Source: Ophiura sarsii (taxonomy: Eukaryota; Echinodermata; Ophiuroidea; Amphilepidida; Ophiuridae). Taken from it: a stretch of 64,000 bases of DNA. The notes under the pieces were generated by a model. That model did not search any database and was not told the origin of the DNA. It saw nothing but the letters and a program-made list of their open reading frames with translations. Position numbers and translations under genes: made by a program. The stretch spans positions 4,641,018 to 4,705,017 of the forward strand of contig CM069454.1 in the NCBI GenBank assembly GCA_035610835.1, read 5' to 3'. How positions within the stretch are numbered: position 1 is the first letter of the stretch; the number at the start of each line of letters is the position of its first letter. Positions 1-12,800 of the stretch are shown here, in pieces.

Positions 1-1706
1 ATTCACATGTGCGTAACTTGCATCAACTGTTGCGTGATTGTCCTCAATGCTCATGCAACAGTTGCCAAAGTGGAATATTTTTACGCAACATATTTTAGCA
101 ACAGAAACAGTTTCCACCAACATTTTAAGGACATTGTTTTCGACGAATTGCTCAACGCTGGGGATTTTTTACTTTTATACAACGCCTAACGTTCTACATA
201 TATTGAATGAATTGTAATCAACACGTCAACCAACGGATGATAAAAGTACTTTTAGCAACGTATTTTAAGCAACCTTTTTGCAGTGTATGGTATTTCACCC
301 GTTATCTTCATTCAAAGGTTTACTCAATATCAGGGCTACGAAATCCGCGGGAACGCGGGAACGGGGTTCCTAGAAAGAAATGTTTGGTCGCAGAAAATAA
401 TCACAAAACAGAAAAATCTTTGAAAAATAATAGAATAAAAATATCAAAATTACCTAATTAGTACGCTTTAAAATGTATATATTTATCCAATATTGTTCTC
501 TTTGCCTCTCTGTATTGATGCTTGTGCCCTCACTGGCTAAATATTGCCAGCGAACTCCTAGGTTCCATTACCAGGACCCCCATCAAAGAGTTTGCATATA
601 CGTGAATCAATGAAATCTATGAAAAGACTAAGACATTTCTTGCTATATCACTCCTAGAAATGGGCATAGGACAAGCTGCGTTAGGGAAATCCCTCAGAAA
701 ATAAATCACCTATATAGCAAACAAGTTCTCAGAGAGAAAATATGTTTTCACTGCCTTGCTCCATACGCCCATCTTTCCTAATTATGTGCTCTCCTCCGCG
801 TTTTTCATTTCCCCTCTCTCAATGTATTTGTTTTCTAAACTGTTGTCCGTTTTTATCTGTTACTCGTGTGAAATCCGGCTTATTACTACCCTTTATGCCC
901 AAAGAAGATTTAAAGACACTGTCTCGTTTCCCATAGACATATTCTCACAGTCATGGCTTCATAGCGCGTTCATAGTTGAAGCTCTTAGGTTCTAGTGTAT
1001 ATCAAAGAATAAATTAGTTATCAGTGTTCCTTTCTCTTATTTTTCAAACTTTAAGAGCTCGACAAATGTATCGTGTGAAAAAAGCTTTAAATAGTTGGCT
1101 GGCGTTCGCGCAATGCATTGTGGGAAGACCTTAACATCTTCCTTGCTTTATGTCATTACTGCACACTCAATGCTGTAAGAACAGAATGTATGATCATCAT
1201 ATCCATTATATCATGTATATCCATTCATGCTGTTAAAGTGTAGGTGGCAGTGTTGGAATACAAGAGGCCATGCGTTTTAAGTTGGGCCGGTCTCGTGTGA
1301 CGAACTTAAAATTGGTGAATATCGCGTGTATTTTCATTTGAATGGCGATAACTTTTCTATACTAGGCAATACCCCCACAAAAGTATACATTTTCTTGATT
1401 AAAATTGTCTTAGGAGTTCAAAAATGCACTTAAAATTAACATAGGATGAACCCCTAGAAGGTTATGAATTTGAAAAAGTCAACAATTTATGAAAAAAATC
1501 TGCTGAGAAAAAAAAAATATGAACAAAATTCTGCATACCCTACAAGGTTAATTATTGCAGATTTGAATTCCTGACAGTTAAAGCTTTCCAAGCATATATA
1601 ACATTCTATATCTAGGTAATGTTTACAGTATTTTGCACCGGGCTGGAAAAAATGTCATTTTGCGAAGAAAAAAATCTGACATACGAGGGGCAGTCAATAA
1701 ATAATG
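1..1706. other. No exon recognised; dispersed repeats
   Basis: Open frames are short and unlike any family. Bases 895-1135 are a dispersed repeat with a second copy at 36581-37235, where it is split by a TTAA element. About 1259-1290 is one arm of a diverged inverted repeat with its partner at 3487-3520 (gccatgcgtttt core). Confidence 0.5.
895..1135 (+). repeat. Dispersed repeat, uninterrupted copy
   Basis: It shares the blocks ttcatagcgc, gctcttaggttctag, ttatcagtgttcctt, gttggctggcg and aatgcattgtgggaagacc with 36581-37235. Here the sequence caaactttaagagctcg is unbroken, so it shows the empty target site of the element at 36788. Confidence 0.75.
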
Positions 1707-2991
1707 AAAGTGATCATGGTATGGGATGCATGAGTGATTCTATTGAGGGGATAATGTGATCAATACAAAGTATGAACCTTTGTCTTTCAAACAATACACT
1801 TTTGGGTTTTTAAATGTGAACTATGACGTCATAGCACTGTCTCAAAGTAAGTACACTTGGGACACTGCTAAATCAGTTATTTGGCGGGAAATTTGAATTG
1901 TTTTTATGAAACACGTGGTAAGAAGATTGCATAACATGACATCAGAAGCAGGTAAATCCCGATTTTTTTTCGCATAAATATGATACTAAAGACAATAACC
2001 TTAATCCCTGTGTAATTTGGAATGTGTAGTATAAAAAGGAAAAAGTAAGGAGAAGCAATTGAATAAAAGGTATACAAATATCAGTATTTCACTAATATGG
2101 CGGAAAATCAAACAATTTAGGAAAAATTCAAGCAATTAACCAGTTTGGAAGATTTCATGTGATAGTTAACTAATTATCTGAACTTATTCGCATGAAACCT
2201 GCAGAAAAAATGCGCATGCGCAGACGGCAGATAATTTTGAAACGGGCCCAAAATGGCTAAAATCATGAAATTTACCAGATAAAAGCTTACTATGCCTTCA
2301 AATTCTAATCAGAAATAATGAAAAATGTTGAAATCAATGTGTAAACATATTGTGATAGTCAAAATGAAGATATACAGGAATGTACCAATCAAAGATGGCT
2401 GCCGCAACCTCTCTTATTACTGTTATCTTTAGAGCTACTAGATGTATTGTGTAAGTAATCGTCATATAATTTCAATGGTTTGAGGAAATTTTATGAACAG
2501 CTCCTTTTGAAATCCCCACTATTATTGCTTTACATCCCACAACAATTTATTAAATTATAATCCCTCTATTGTTCTTTATCCTTTGTTGTTTTCTAAGGTA
2601 TATTATTGTGGATTTTGCTAAATAAAAGCGTATTTGAGATGGTCCCTTCTTGTTCGTATTAAGGCATTCAGATCTAAAAAAAGAGTGTCAAACAGAGACA
2701 AGTGTGTATTCTAACTATGTGCTAAGTGTTATCTGTTTTTATGCTTGCATTGCCGAGATATACGCAAATGTATCAATCAACCCATATTCAACATATTACA
2801 TATCCAGCCAAATAATTGGCAGATTTCAGTCAGTGTCTGAAACCTATTGTGTTTATGTTAATGACGTTACATAACCAAAGATATCTAACAATCCAAAAGT
2901 GTATTGTTTGAAAGACAAAGGTTCATACTTTGTATTGATCACATTATCCCCTCAATAGAATCACTCATGCATCCCATACCATGATCACTTT
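1707..2991. mobile_element. Inverted-repeat element with 99-bp arms, mariner-like left end
   Basis: Arms 1707-1805 and 2893-2991 appear identical in inverted orientation over 99 bp. Just outside the left arm, acgaggggcagtcaataa looks like a mariner-type terminus; the matching right terminus is missing. The interior has no recognisable transposase. Confidence 0.7.
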
Positions 2992-3806
2992 GCCTAACCG
3001 TATGTGCTGGTAAAAGACGCTGCGTCGGTAGGCCTACATATCCATCCAGTCATACACATGTAGTTCTTCAATGCATTGCGGGTCTGTAATTATTGATTAA
3101 TTCTTTATTAATTAAGGTGATTACCCATTATTAAACATCTAAATTATTCAAATCAGTTTATTTACCAGAGTTTATGTACTTAGATGCAACAATTTCATTC
3201 CATAAACATGATTTAACTCAATTGCACTGAACTGTACTGTAGATGCCAAATTTGCTGCGCCGGACTCTCCTGCGCCGGACTCTCCTCCACCCCTGATGTT
3301 GGTTAATTAGCCATTAATTAACAAAAAATGACAAAATGTTAACACATGCTAATACTTTTATCTTCTTGCCCTGCATAAGAGCTTTATTTTGATACCAAAT
3401 TTAGCTATGTAGGTGGTATCTTTATACAAGAAATTGAATAGACAATGTCATTTTTGATGTGCCGATGTCACAACTCCACCTTTTTGCAGGCCCAGTTCAA
3501 AACGCATGGCCAAGAGACAAATCCATCAATATGGCGACAAATAAACTCATACACCCCATTTGTCCTGTTCTACAGGCAGTAAGTCCTCTAATGTTGGATC
3601 TGTTGGGCGGACCTTTTTCCCCTTTTTAATGAATTAAATATCACAAATCTCTACATAATTTGTAATGTTTCCCCGATTTTTGATCCGTAGATCAGGAGTT
3701 TATTTTGTCGCTTAACTAGAGATATTTAGTGTTCGGCACCATCAGTGACCATGACGTTATACATATTAAACTGATACCTTTACAATTTGTTTTATTTCAT
3801 GTAAAG

Positions 3807-3880
3807 CAAACAAGCTGTTCTTCTGTGATCCCTTCCAAAGAATTGTAGAGAGTGTCAATGTGGATGGAACAAATAGATTG
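3807..3880 (+). CDS. Exon 1 (first visible): YWTD/LDLR class B blade
   Basis: The acceptor follows gtaaag and the donor is gtaaga. The read-through [20 protein letters not shown] then TNRL is a typical LDL-receptor class B repeat (an NKLFY.D..RG.IE..NLDGTNR pattern). Entry phase is 1 and exit phase 0, which matches the next exon exactly. The preceding blade must come from an exon outside the window or not recognised. Confidence 0.7.
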
Positions 3881-6800
3881 GTAAGAGTGTACAATTTAGG
3901 ATAATAGTTTCAGAATCCTAATAATAATAGGATTATGCAGAGTTTCAGGAACCCAAGTTACATCGATTCTGGTTTTTGGATGATATAAAAGTGCCCTATA
4001 TCTTACGTTTCAGTTACCATTAAAAATTCGATATATTTGTTGATAGGTTGACAGACCATGGAGCTAGCTCTTGCTCGATTGACATCCATGAGCCTGCACA
4101 TGTCCGGACCATCTATGGCCAAGAGGCAGTCTACAGTATTGCCACCTTTACCTTCTTCAAGTACCCACATTGGGCTCATTTTTAAAGCTAACATTCTCTA
4201 AAGTATACTATATCGTGACTTTTCTCGGAATAAGAACTTTCGATTTGACAAAATCTGAAAGAGGACTAGATTTTATAACAATTTGAAGTTCAAAGTTTGA
4301 ATTTCTTAACCAAACAACTCTCAACAATCGGGCCTTGGGTTCATTGCTAAATCCACCCAAAATACAATTTACACATTTGCCAGGGTGTTGCCCTCAGACT
4401 CTTAAGTAGCTACATTTGGGCTATTTTGTGTCCTCTTTTTTCGAAATTTGAACTTTTTATTTTACAAAATCCGAAATAGCGCTTTTGTCTATGACAAATT
4501 GAAATTAAAAGTTCGAATTTCTTACCACAACAACTTTCTAGTTCCACCCAGAAGATTGTCCAATTGTAATTGAATCTAACTAATGAAGTGTATGGGGAAA
4601 ATGTTAACATTTTCAATCAGTTTCGATAAGCTATCTTCGTTAATATCCAATGGATTTCACTCGTTCGACCAGCAAACAATTGAACATTGACACATTTTCC
4701 ATCATTGCCAGTTTTATAAAAAACAAAGCAAAATAAAAGTCCCATAAACAACACTTAAACTTCTTGAAGTACACCAACCGAAACAGACCTCCCCAAGCGC
4801 ATAGAGCCTTGGGCCGTTCTTGGGATAGCGGTGGAAACGGTACTCTGTACTCTGGCAAGACACAGGTGGTGTGAAATAAATCGGATAAATGGTGTATCGA
4901 TAAGCTCGATAAAGAGGGTCAGGATTGTATCAGAGTTTTAAGGGGATGGAATCGTAATGTATGGCATTAAAAGCCATCAGTTGTCATGTTAACTTTCGGC
5001 AACTTTGGGCACTATGAACTGTTGCCCAACCATGGTTATGCGTGCAATTTATTGTGTACGCTTCCCCTGTGACTTGGAGATTAATTCTTCAATTAAATGT
5101 AAATAACATCTATCTATATTATCTCTATCTTACACTTTTCTGTTAACCTTACCATAGCCTCTACTGCAGTTACCCGAAGGTTTTCTGCCGATTGGAGTCA
5201 CTCTATTCCAAGGCCTTATGTTCATTGCTGACTGGAGTATTCACAATCTAATAACCGCAGCGCAGAATGGCGACAATGCTGCTATCGTAGGTCCAGACGA
5301 CTTCGGAAGAATCAATTTCGTCCATATACATTCGTCAGCCAGCATAATTGAAGGTAGTTGCAATGTGTTTGAAATCTTCATCTGAAGAGCTACACATTTG
5401 GAGTTGTAAAATAGAGAAAGGTGACTTCAAGGTGACGAAAACTACCCCTCTTCTACTAGTGAACTGACCTCTCAGGTAGCGTCGTTTAGTCAGGCGATCA
5501 AATCAAAATCGTGAAGATGGCGGTGAATTTTCCACAATTTGGAAAATAACCCACCAACATGTTCATTTGTATTGAATATTTTTGAACTTGAATAAAATTA
5601 TGGCGTTGAAAGGTTCCCTTAACTACGGTATAATACTAATCTAAAATGGAGACGAAAGTGGCAAAACAGTGAATATGTGTTTAAGATTTACACGTGTTGA
5701 ATATCACCATGTAAGTCATCATGAAATTAATTTTCCCCTTGTATTGTACAGCATCAATTATTTTGGAAGTGTAAATATTTGTTAAAGACACGTACGGAAA
5801 AATTGTCGAATGTCCCCCCGGTAATTGATTAAATCACTTGTATGCATCAGGTACCAATTCTTGCGAAGAGAACAACGGAGGATGTTCACATCTCTGTCTT
5901 CCTACGCCAACTGGCAGAACCTGCGCATGCTCAGATGGTGCTACTTTACAGTCAAACAATCTGATCTGCAATCCGTCGAGTAAGTAGCATACAAATACCG
6001 CCTGGTTTTATTAAAAAGACAGGAATTTGATTTTGCTTAAATTTTGTTTATATTGGAAAAATATTCCAAACACAAATAAATGGCGCCTTTTTGGATGTGA
6101 ATTTCAAATTGATAGCGAATCAGAAAACATTGGAGTAATGTAGAACCATGACTTCTGTGATATTCAATATACTGTACAACATATCCACTCAAAAGAAGTC
6201 TTGGGTGACGTCAGCGGCACATATTCCAGTTCTAGTACGTCCGGGTCAATCATTAACATAATTATTTAACACTTTTTACTGCTTCCTTTCAGGTTATGAA
6301 TTCCTTTGCCCGGAGACATTCTAAAATGGCCGATTAAGACCGAAATGCTGTAGTATTTCCGATTCGATCTTTTACATTATAACACATTACTGCTTCCTTT
6401 CAGCTCCTGCATTCCCCTGTCCCGAGAAATTCCCAAATGGCCGAGTGGGACCAGAATGCGATAGAACTTCCTGGTCAAGCTGTGTCCCAATATGTGATGT
6501 TGGATACGAGACTTCTGTTGGATCATTGACTTGTGGACTACCCGGTGGAGTGCTTTCAAACTGGAATATAGCAGACAGCAGCATATGTAAAGGTGAACAA
6601 AAGATTCTAAAATGTCACCCATTTCATAACTTATTATCACACGCATAATGATACCTAACCTATCATATCTAAAAGTAACATTATCAGTTTGTCAAAAAAT
6701 GATCATTATGTGCTAAGTGTTTCTATAATAAATCATTTGATACTTTCTATCGTATGCAAACCATATGGTATAAATAGTGTTAATATTCCATATTTTTTCT

Positions 6801-9800
6801 CCATAACAGCAATCAACCAATGCGCAAATATCCCTTGTTTGAACGGTTGTTTCAATTGTATGCAAACCATATTGTATGAATAATAATATTATTTATCCAT
6901 ATTTTTTCTCCATAACAGCAATCAACCCATGTGCAAATATTCCTTGTTTGAACGGTGGTACATGCATCAATCTAGTGTCGGACTACGCATGTGTATGTGT
7001 ATCGGGTTGGGAAGGACTTACATGCAATATAGGTAAATATACATAATCTGCCGAGTGCACCTAACTGGCGTTAGGGAGCACATCAAAACTCAACCGCCCG
7101 GTAACCGCCGGTTCCGTGCGGTTCCGTGCGGTTGCAGCCGGTTACTATTATTCTACACAATGAAATGCGGTCCAACCTGGCGGAACCGGCGGTTGCCGCG
7201 CGGTCGAGTTTTGATGTGCTCCCATACTTAAAATAGAGAGGTAAGCTACCCTCTGTAGTAGTTATGCCTTAACTGTCGCATAACTTACTAACGATGTAAT
7301 TCTGAGAGCAAAACTGGCGAGTAACACCAGAATATGAGGAAGTAGTAAGGTAAATATTCTCATTAATCAGCATCGCCCCTTACAAAATTAAAGGTGTATT
7401 ATGGGATTTTCTTGCAGATTTACATTTCTGATCATAAATCATAAATATATTCTGAGTTATACGATTCCCAATAACTTCACAATCATGGTTTTAGAGTGAA
7501 TTTAGAGAGAAAAATAAACTGTCCTGTTAGCAGGACAGTTTATTTTCACACCACGCCGTGCTTCTTGAAAAGCCGTACAGTTCAGGCGCGTGCTAATTGG
7601 CGCGTGCTAATTTGCGTGAAAAACAAAACACGGGGTACGCGGCGCATGAGAATTTCGTTGATCCCCTGTGGGCAGACTTTTCCATTCCACTTTGTAGATG
7701 ATCAGAATCAGGGATTTAAATCCTTCTAAATAGGCTTTTGGAATTTCGAAATCGAGAATTTCTGTTCATGTACTTCTTAGAGAATAAAGGTATTGTTTTT
7801 AGACCGTACCCGTGTTATATTGTCTGACATAAATGCGGACGATAGTATTATTTTAAGTAGAACAACGACGCCGCAGGCGGAGTTGTTCTACGCAAAAAAT
7901 AATACTATCGAACATACTTTTGACATTTATCAAAGAAATAAGTACATTTTATTGTCCACATTTGACAACTTTTACCCCTGCTAGGATCGAATAGCCCACA
8001 AAAATTCCATCCAATCACATGCGATGAGTAAACCATGCGTAAGCGTCGCAGCGCCGACATAAACGCAGGAACAGCGCTAAAGACGCACTGCAGAAGTGCG
8101 CGTTATGGAGCAAACCACGCATTGTGAAGGTCGGGCGCGCTGTTAAAACGTAAGCCCCACCTCCCCGTGTTCTATTGTCTCATCTAGATGTCGCCGATTT
8201 CTATGAGAACCAATGAGATTGCTTAAACTTTCTTAGCTGTTTAAGAATGATAGATAACACTCTGAAGTTTTGAAAAAGGAAGAAAAGCGAAATTCGTGAA
8301 AAATAGGAAATGACACTTGACAGCCCCTTTAAGAGGTACAAATTACTGGGAAGGAATTTGCGCGCTGATTTTTTTTCTTCAGAATGTTGGTACCAATTAT
8401 TTATCTTGACTTAGCTAACATACACTGAGCCAAAAAAGAAACTTATACAATGTTAACAGATCACCAAATAAAATTCTGTGCATGAAAATGTACCAGATTT
8501 GGATACAATATTTACTGCAATGTATAGCTTCAAATGGCAGTCAATAACCAATTGTTTGCTTCAATGACACAAGAGAAATCTGCACTGACCTAGACAACTT
8601 CTTGCATCTCAGGTCACAGCAACTTCTTGTCTCTCAGGTCACAGCAAACAATTTCAGCAACATAAAGTTAAAAACATTTCATAGAGTCAAAACAGACTCA
8701 TATCCAAACAAATAATGAAGTCATTAATCAGGTTAATAACGGGTATGTCCACCTCCAGCTTGCAGGCAAGCTGTGCATCTCCTTCTCATGCTTCCAATCA
8801 AGTTCCTGATGGTAACCTGGGGAACATTGTTCCATTCTTCTTGCAGGGCTGCAATAAGTGTTTGTCTATTGACAGGTGGATTGTCTCTTCTTGATACACG
8901 TCTTCCAAGCTCATCCCAGAGATGTTCGATTGGGGAGAGGTCCGGCGATGCACAGCTTGCCTGCAAGCTGGAGGTGGACATACCCATTATTTATGACTTC
9001 ATTGTTTGTTTGGATATGAGTTTGTTTTGACTCTATGAAATGTTTTTAACTTTATGTTGCTGAAATTGTTTGCTGTGACCTGTGATGCAAGAAGTTGTCT
9101 GGGTCAGTGAAGATTTCTCTTGTTTCATTGAAGCAAACAATTGGTTATTGACTGCCATTTGAAGCAATACATTGCAGTAATATTGTATCCAAATTTGGTA
9201 CATTTTCATGCACAAAATTTTATTTGGTGATCTGTTAACATTTTATAAGTTTCTTTTTTGGCTCAGTGTATTATAAGTACCGGGTCAGGAACTTTTTGAG
9301 TTAGTGTATATGACAGCGAATGACTGGATATGTTCAGCACACTCCCCAAGAAACGTTACACTTATCTTTTAAATCGACGGCTCATTAACTAAAGGCCTTA
9401 TCTCCATTTTGACCATTCTGAGAAAAAGACTATTGAAGATTTTTAAACACATTGGGGAGATGGAGATAGGCCTTGTGATACTGGCTATAACTTTAAAGGG
9501 AGTTGTGTTATGGAGATAGGGCTGAGTTACTGGAAAGAGAATTTCTTTCTGAACAGTTTGATACCAAAATGTAATTTTTGAAAAAATGGAGATGAGGCCT
9601 TTTGGTTCTGAACCCTCGAAATGTGTACATATAAACTTAAATATATAATTTTAGGTAAGTTTCGATTGTTCAAGATTTCTCATTTCTTGAGTGGGAAACA
9701 TCCTCATAAAAAAATCATATGGGAAATAGCATGGTACAATTCACCTGTTACATGCACTAAATCTAGCCACCTTATTACGCATAGTCCAAACAAATATAAA

Positions 9801-12800
9801 TTAATCGATTTATTTGAAAGACACGCATGTTATTATTATAGTAACTTGTTTGCTTGATTCCTTTGGCGAAAAACTCACTAGTATTTTCAAATGAGTAAAT
9901 GTTTAACTTCGAAGTATTATATTATAGCAGATATATCTTATATTTTATAATTTTTTATGAATGTTTTCAGATATAAACGAGTGCTACAGCAACCCATGTC
10001 AGAATTCTGGCACATGCCTCGAAGTTGTAAACGGCGGGTTTATGTGCTCCTGCCAACAGAGATACACCGGGACGCGATGCGAAATTAGTAAGTTGCGCTT
10101 ATTTATTTGCAAAACGTGCTAAGTCCACAAAATGTACTTTGAAGAAAATATTTAATATGGACATTTTGGATTGGTTACGTTGATTTGGCTGATATTGCAT
10201 ATGGCTTAAAATTAAGGTATGCCAAAACGAAACTAAAATAATGCATTTGGTTGAAATCCTGAACCTTTGTTATTTGGTTATTATTTCTTTTGATTCCAAT
10301 ATACTATGTTATATACTATATTTTTCATTTAAAAAGAAAATAATCCAAATCTCTTTTCTTTTGATACCTTTTGAACAATAATTGCTGTCATTTGGTATTT
10401 CAAATGAAAGATTAAAGTGTACTTAACTTTTTCTTTTTAAATACATTGAAATTCGATTTCCCTCCCGGTCTTTGGGCCATTTTAAAGATGTATGTTCTGA
10501 TCACTTTTTTTGCTATGATTTCTTTTTCACATCAAGATATTTTGATATCAGAAGAATCCCCATATCTTTCTCATTATGTCTGTAAATTTGTAGAGGCCAA
10601 TAATGTTCCATTTAGAAGGCTTAAATGTGGTGCGTTACTGCCAAAGGTGGTTAACCACCAGCCAGTTTGCGTACTACTCAATGGCCAAATTTCTTAGGAG
10701 TTATGCAATTTCAAACTTTGGAATGCGACGATTTTAAGGGGGCTGTCAAGTGTCAGAAATAGCAACCGTAAAACTGCCGTTTCTTCGTCATTATTCATAT
10801 AATCCATATAAAAAACTATACATTTTCTTGAAAGGAAGGGTTTGACAAATTGAACCGTGAACATGAAATTGCTCTGAAAAGGACAATTTTGGAGAAAATC
10901 ATGAAAACGAGAACCTTGACCGGTCTTCAGTTCTGTTAAGGCATGGTAACAACCGTTAAAATGTGTACTTTTTCGATTTTTGTAATCTAAAGAAAATTCT
11001 CCATGTTGGGTTCGGGTTTTTTTTGTGGATATCTGAAATATCTTTTGTATTTATTGACAAAATAAGGCAACAAAATTGGATTTTTAAATTCAACAATCGT
11101 GAAATTCCACAAAATGCTCCGAAAAATAGGAAACAGGCCAAAAATAAAGGCCGAAAGTAGTCAGTATTTTCAAATTATTCCCAAGGGGCCTAATGTGCCT
11201 TCCGCTTTCACTGTTTCTTTATCAGACATGGCCTATCTATTGTCGATTACGATCGATCGAATTAGTGATTTGTTATGAATTGAAATTTAAAAAACGCGAT
11301 CGAAATACTACCGAAATACACATGTGCGCGTGATGTTGTTGTCATTTACGGAACCCGGATGTTTTATCAGGTCATCATAATTGTCAAAGGTCATCACTCC
11401 TCCAAATTGCTTGTGACAAGCGTACCCTGAAGTGCGTTAGTCCTGACTTTTTGTAGGAGGTCACGCGTTATGAACTCGCCTCCCAATAGGGTGGTGCTGT
11501 TACATTTTTGGGGGGCGAAGAGTCCTCCCATCCTCCTCTCCCCTCCTCCTCTCTCCTCCCCTCCCCTCCCCTCCCCTCCCCTCCCCTCCCCTCCCCTCCC
11601 CTCCCCTCTTTTTTTACCCTCTTGGGACCCGGGGGCTTGAGCCCCCAAAGGCCCCCCTGGGCACGCGACTGTGTCGGAGGAGCCTCCTCCGAGTAGCGTT
11701 CAGACAGGCACTATTATAATACTCCAACCGATTAGGGCCTACTCCGGCCTTCCCCTCCGACCTCTTCCTCCGACTGAGATAATTTCATTTATATTTATTT
11801 ATTGTAATGTGCACATGATGTGAGGTTTATCTTATAGAAATGGGCTATTCCGATTAAAATCCATACACCCTCCATGGAAGACATACACTTAATCCTCCCT
11901 CAGGGAGTTTAAATTTTAAATGGGCTAACCTGCATGGGTGACTCCGTTATCACTGGAATAACACAATGCCAGAGAATGCTAATAATAGAACAGAGCCGGT
12001 GTAAAAGGAGCCATGGTTCCCCTCGAACCATAGTCTGGCCTCCATAGACGTACACGGAATGAAGCGTGAAACTATATTGTTGCCTGTATAGATGAATGCC
12101 AATATACCGATATTTTACTGTACATGGCGGACTGTGTCTCCCACTACACCGGTGTAGTAGCATATACCGTCCCATCTCTGGAGCCATAGTCCGCCATGTT
12201 TGTTTGTTTGTTTACACGGTCGGTCCATACGGACACACGCTTGGCACTACGGTTAATCAATTAATCAGATCAACTTTGCATGCAATTAGAGAGATTACAA
12301 GAAGACATGTCATCAACTTATACAAGAATTTATTTTTCCCTATCAATCCCAGACAACATTTATTTTTACTAATAGCTAAAGATATTCTTTCTAGTCTATA
12401 CGTCGACTTCCAAAATAACTATTTTTAAAACTTTCTATAGGTATAAACGAGTGCGCCAGCAACCCATGTCTGAATTCAGGCCTGTGCTTCGATCAAATCA
12501 ACGGGTACACGTGCTCCTGCCAAACTGGATACTCTGGGATACGATGTGCTATTGGTAAGTTGTGGTAATATTATTTTGTACGGTGTGTAAATTTTATCAT
12601 CTGATTTTTAATATTTATTACACAAATGTATTTTGGATTTGAAAAGGGATGGTAGATATTAGAGGTTTATAACCATAATAAAGTTATAAATCACTTTATG
12701 TTTCTCAATGTTTCCAGATATAAACGAGTGCGCTAGCAACCCATGTTTGAATTCAGGTGTATGCTATGACTTTGTCAATTGGTTTGTGTGCACATGCCAA

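Larger units (their letters stand above)
7033..9970 (+). other. Intron 5, filled with mobile-element remnants
   Basis: A 2.9-kb phase 1 intron. It holds a short MITE (7074), half of a TTAA fold-back (7392), a hairpin (7840-7908) and a Tc1 fold-back (8423). Nothing is recognised from 9270 to 9970. Confidence 0.6.

Noticed and set aside
4003..4194. 63-codon frame on the minus strand in intron 1 as a gene
   Set aside because: No recognised domain, no splice or promoter support, and no repeat partner; short frames of this size are expected by chance.
11394..11696. Pro/Gly-rich frames over the CCCCT run
   Set aside because: Both strands are open only because of the microsatellite.
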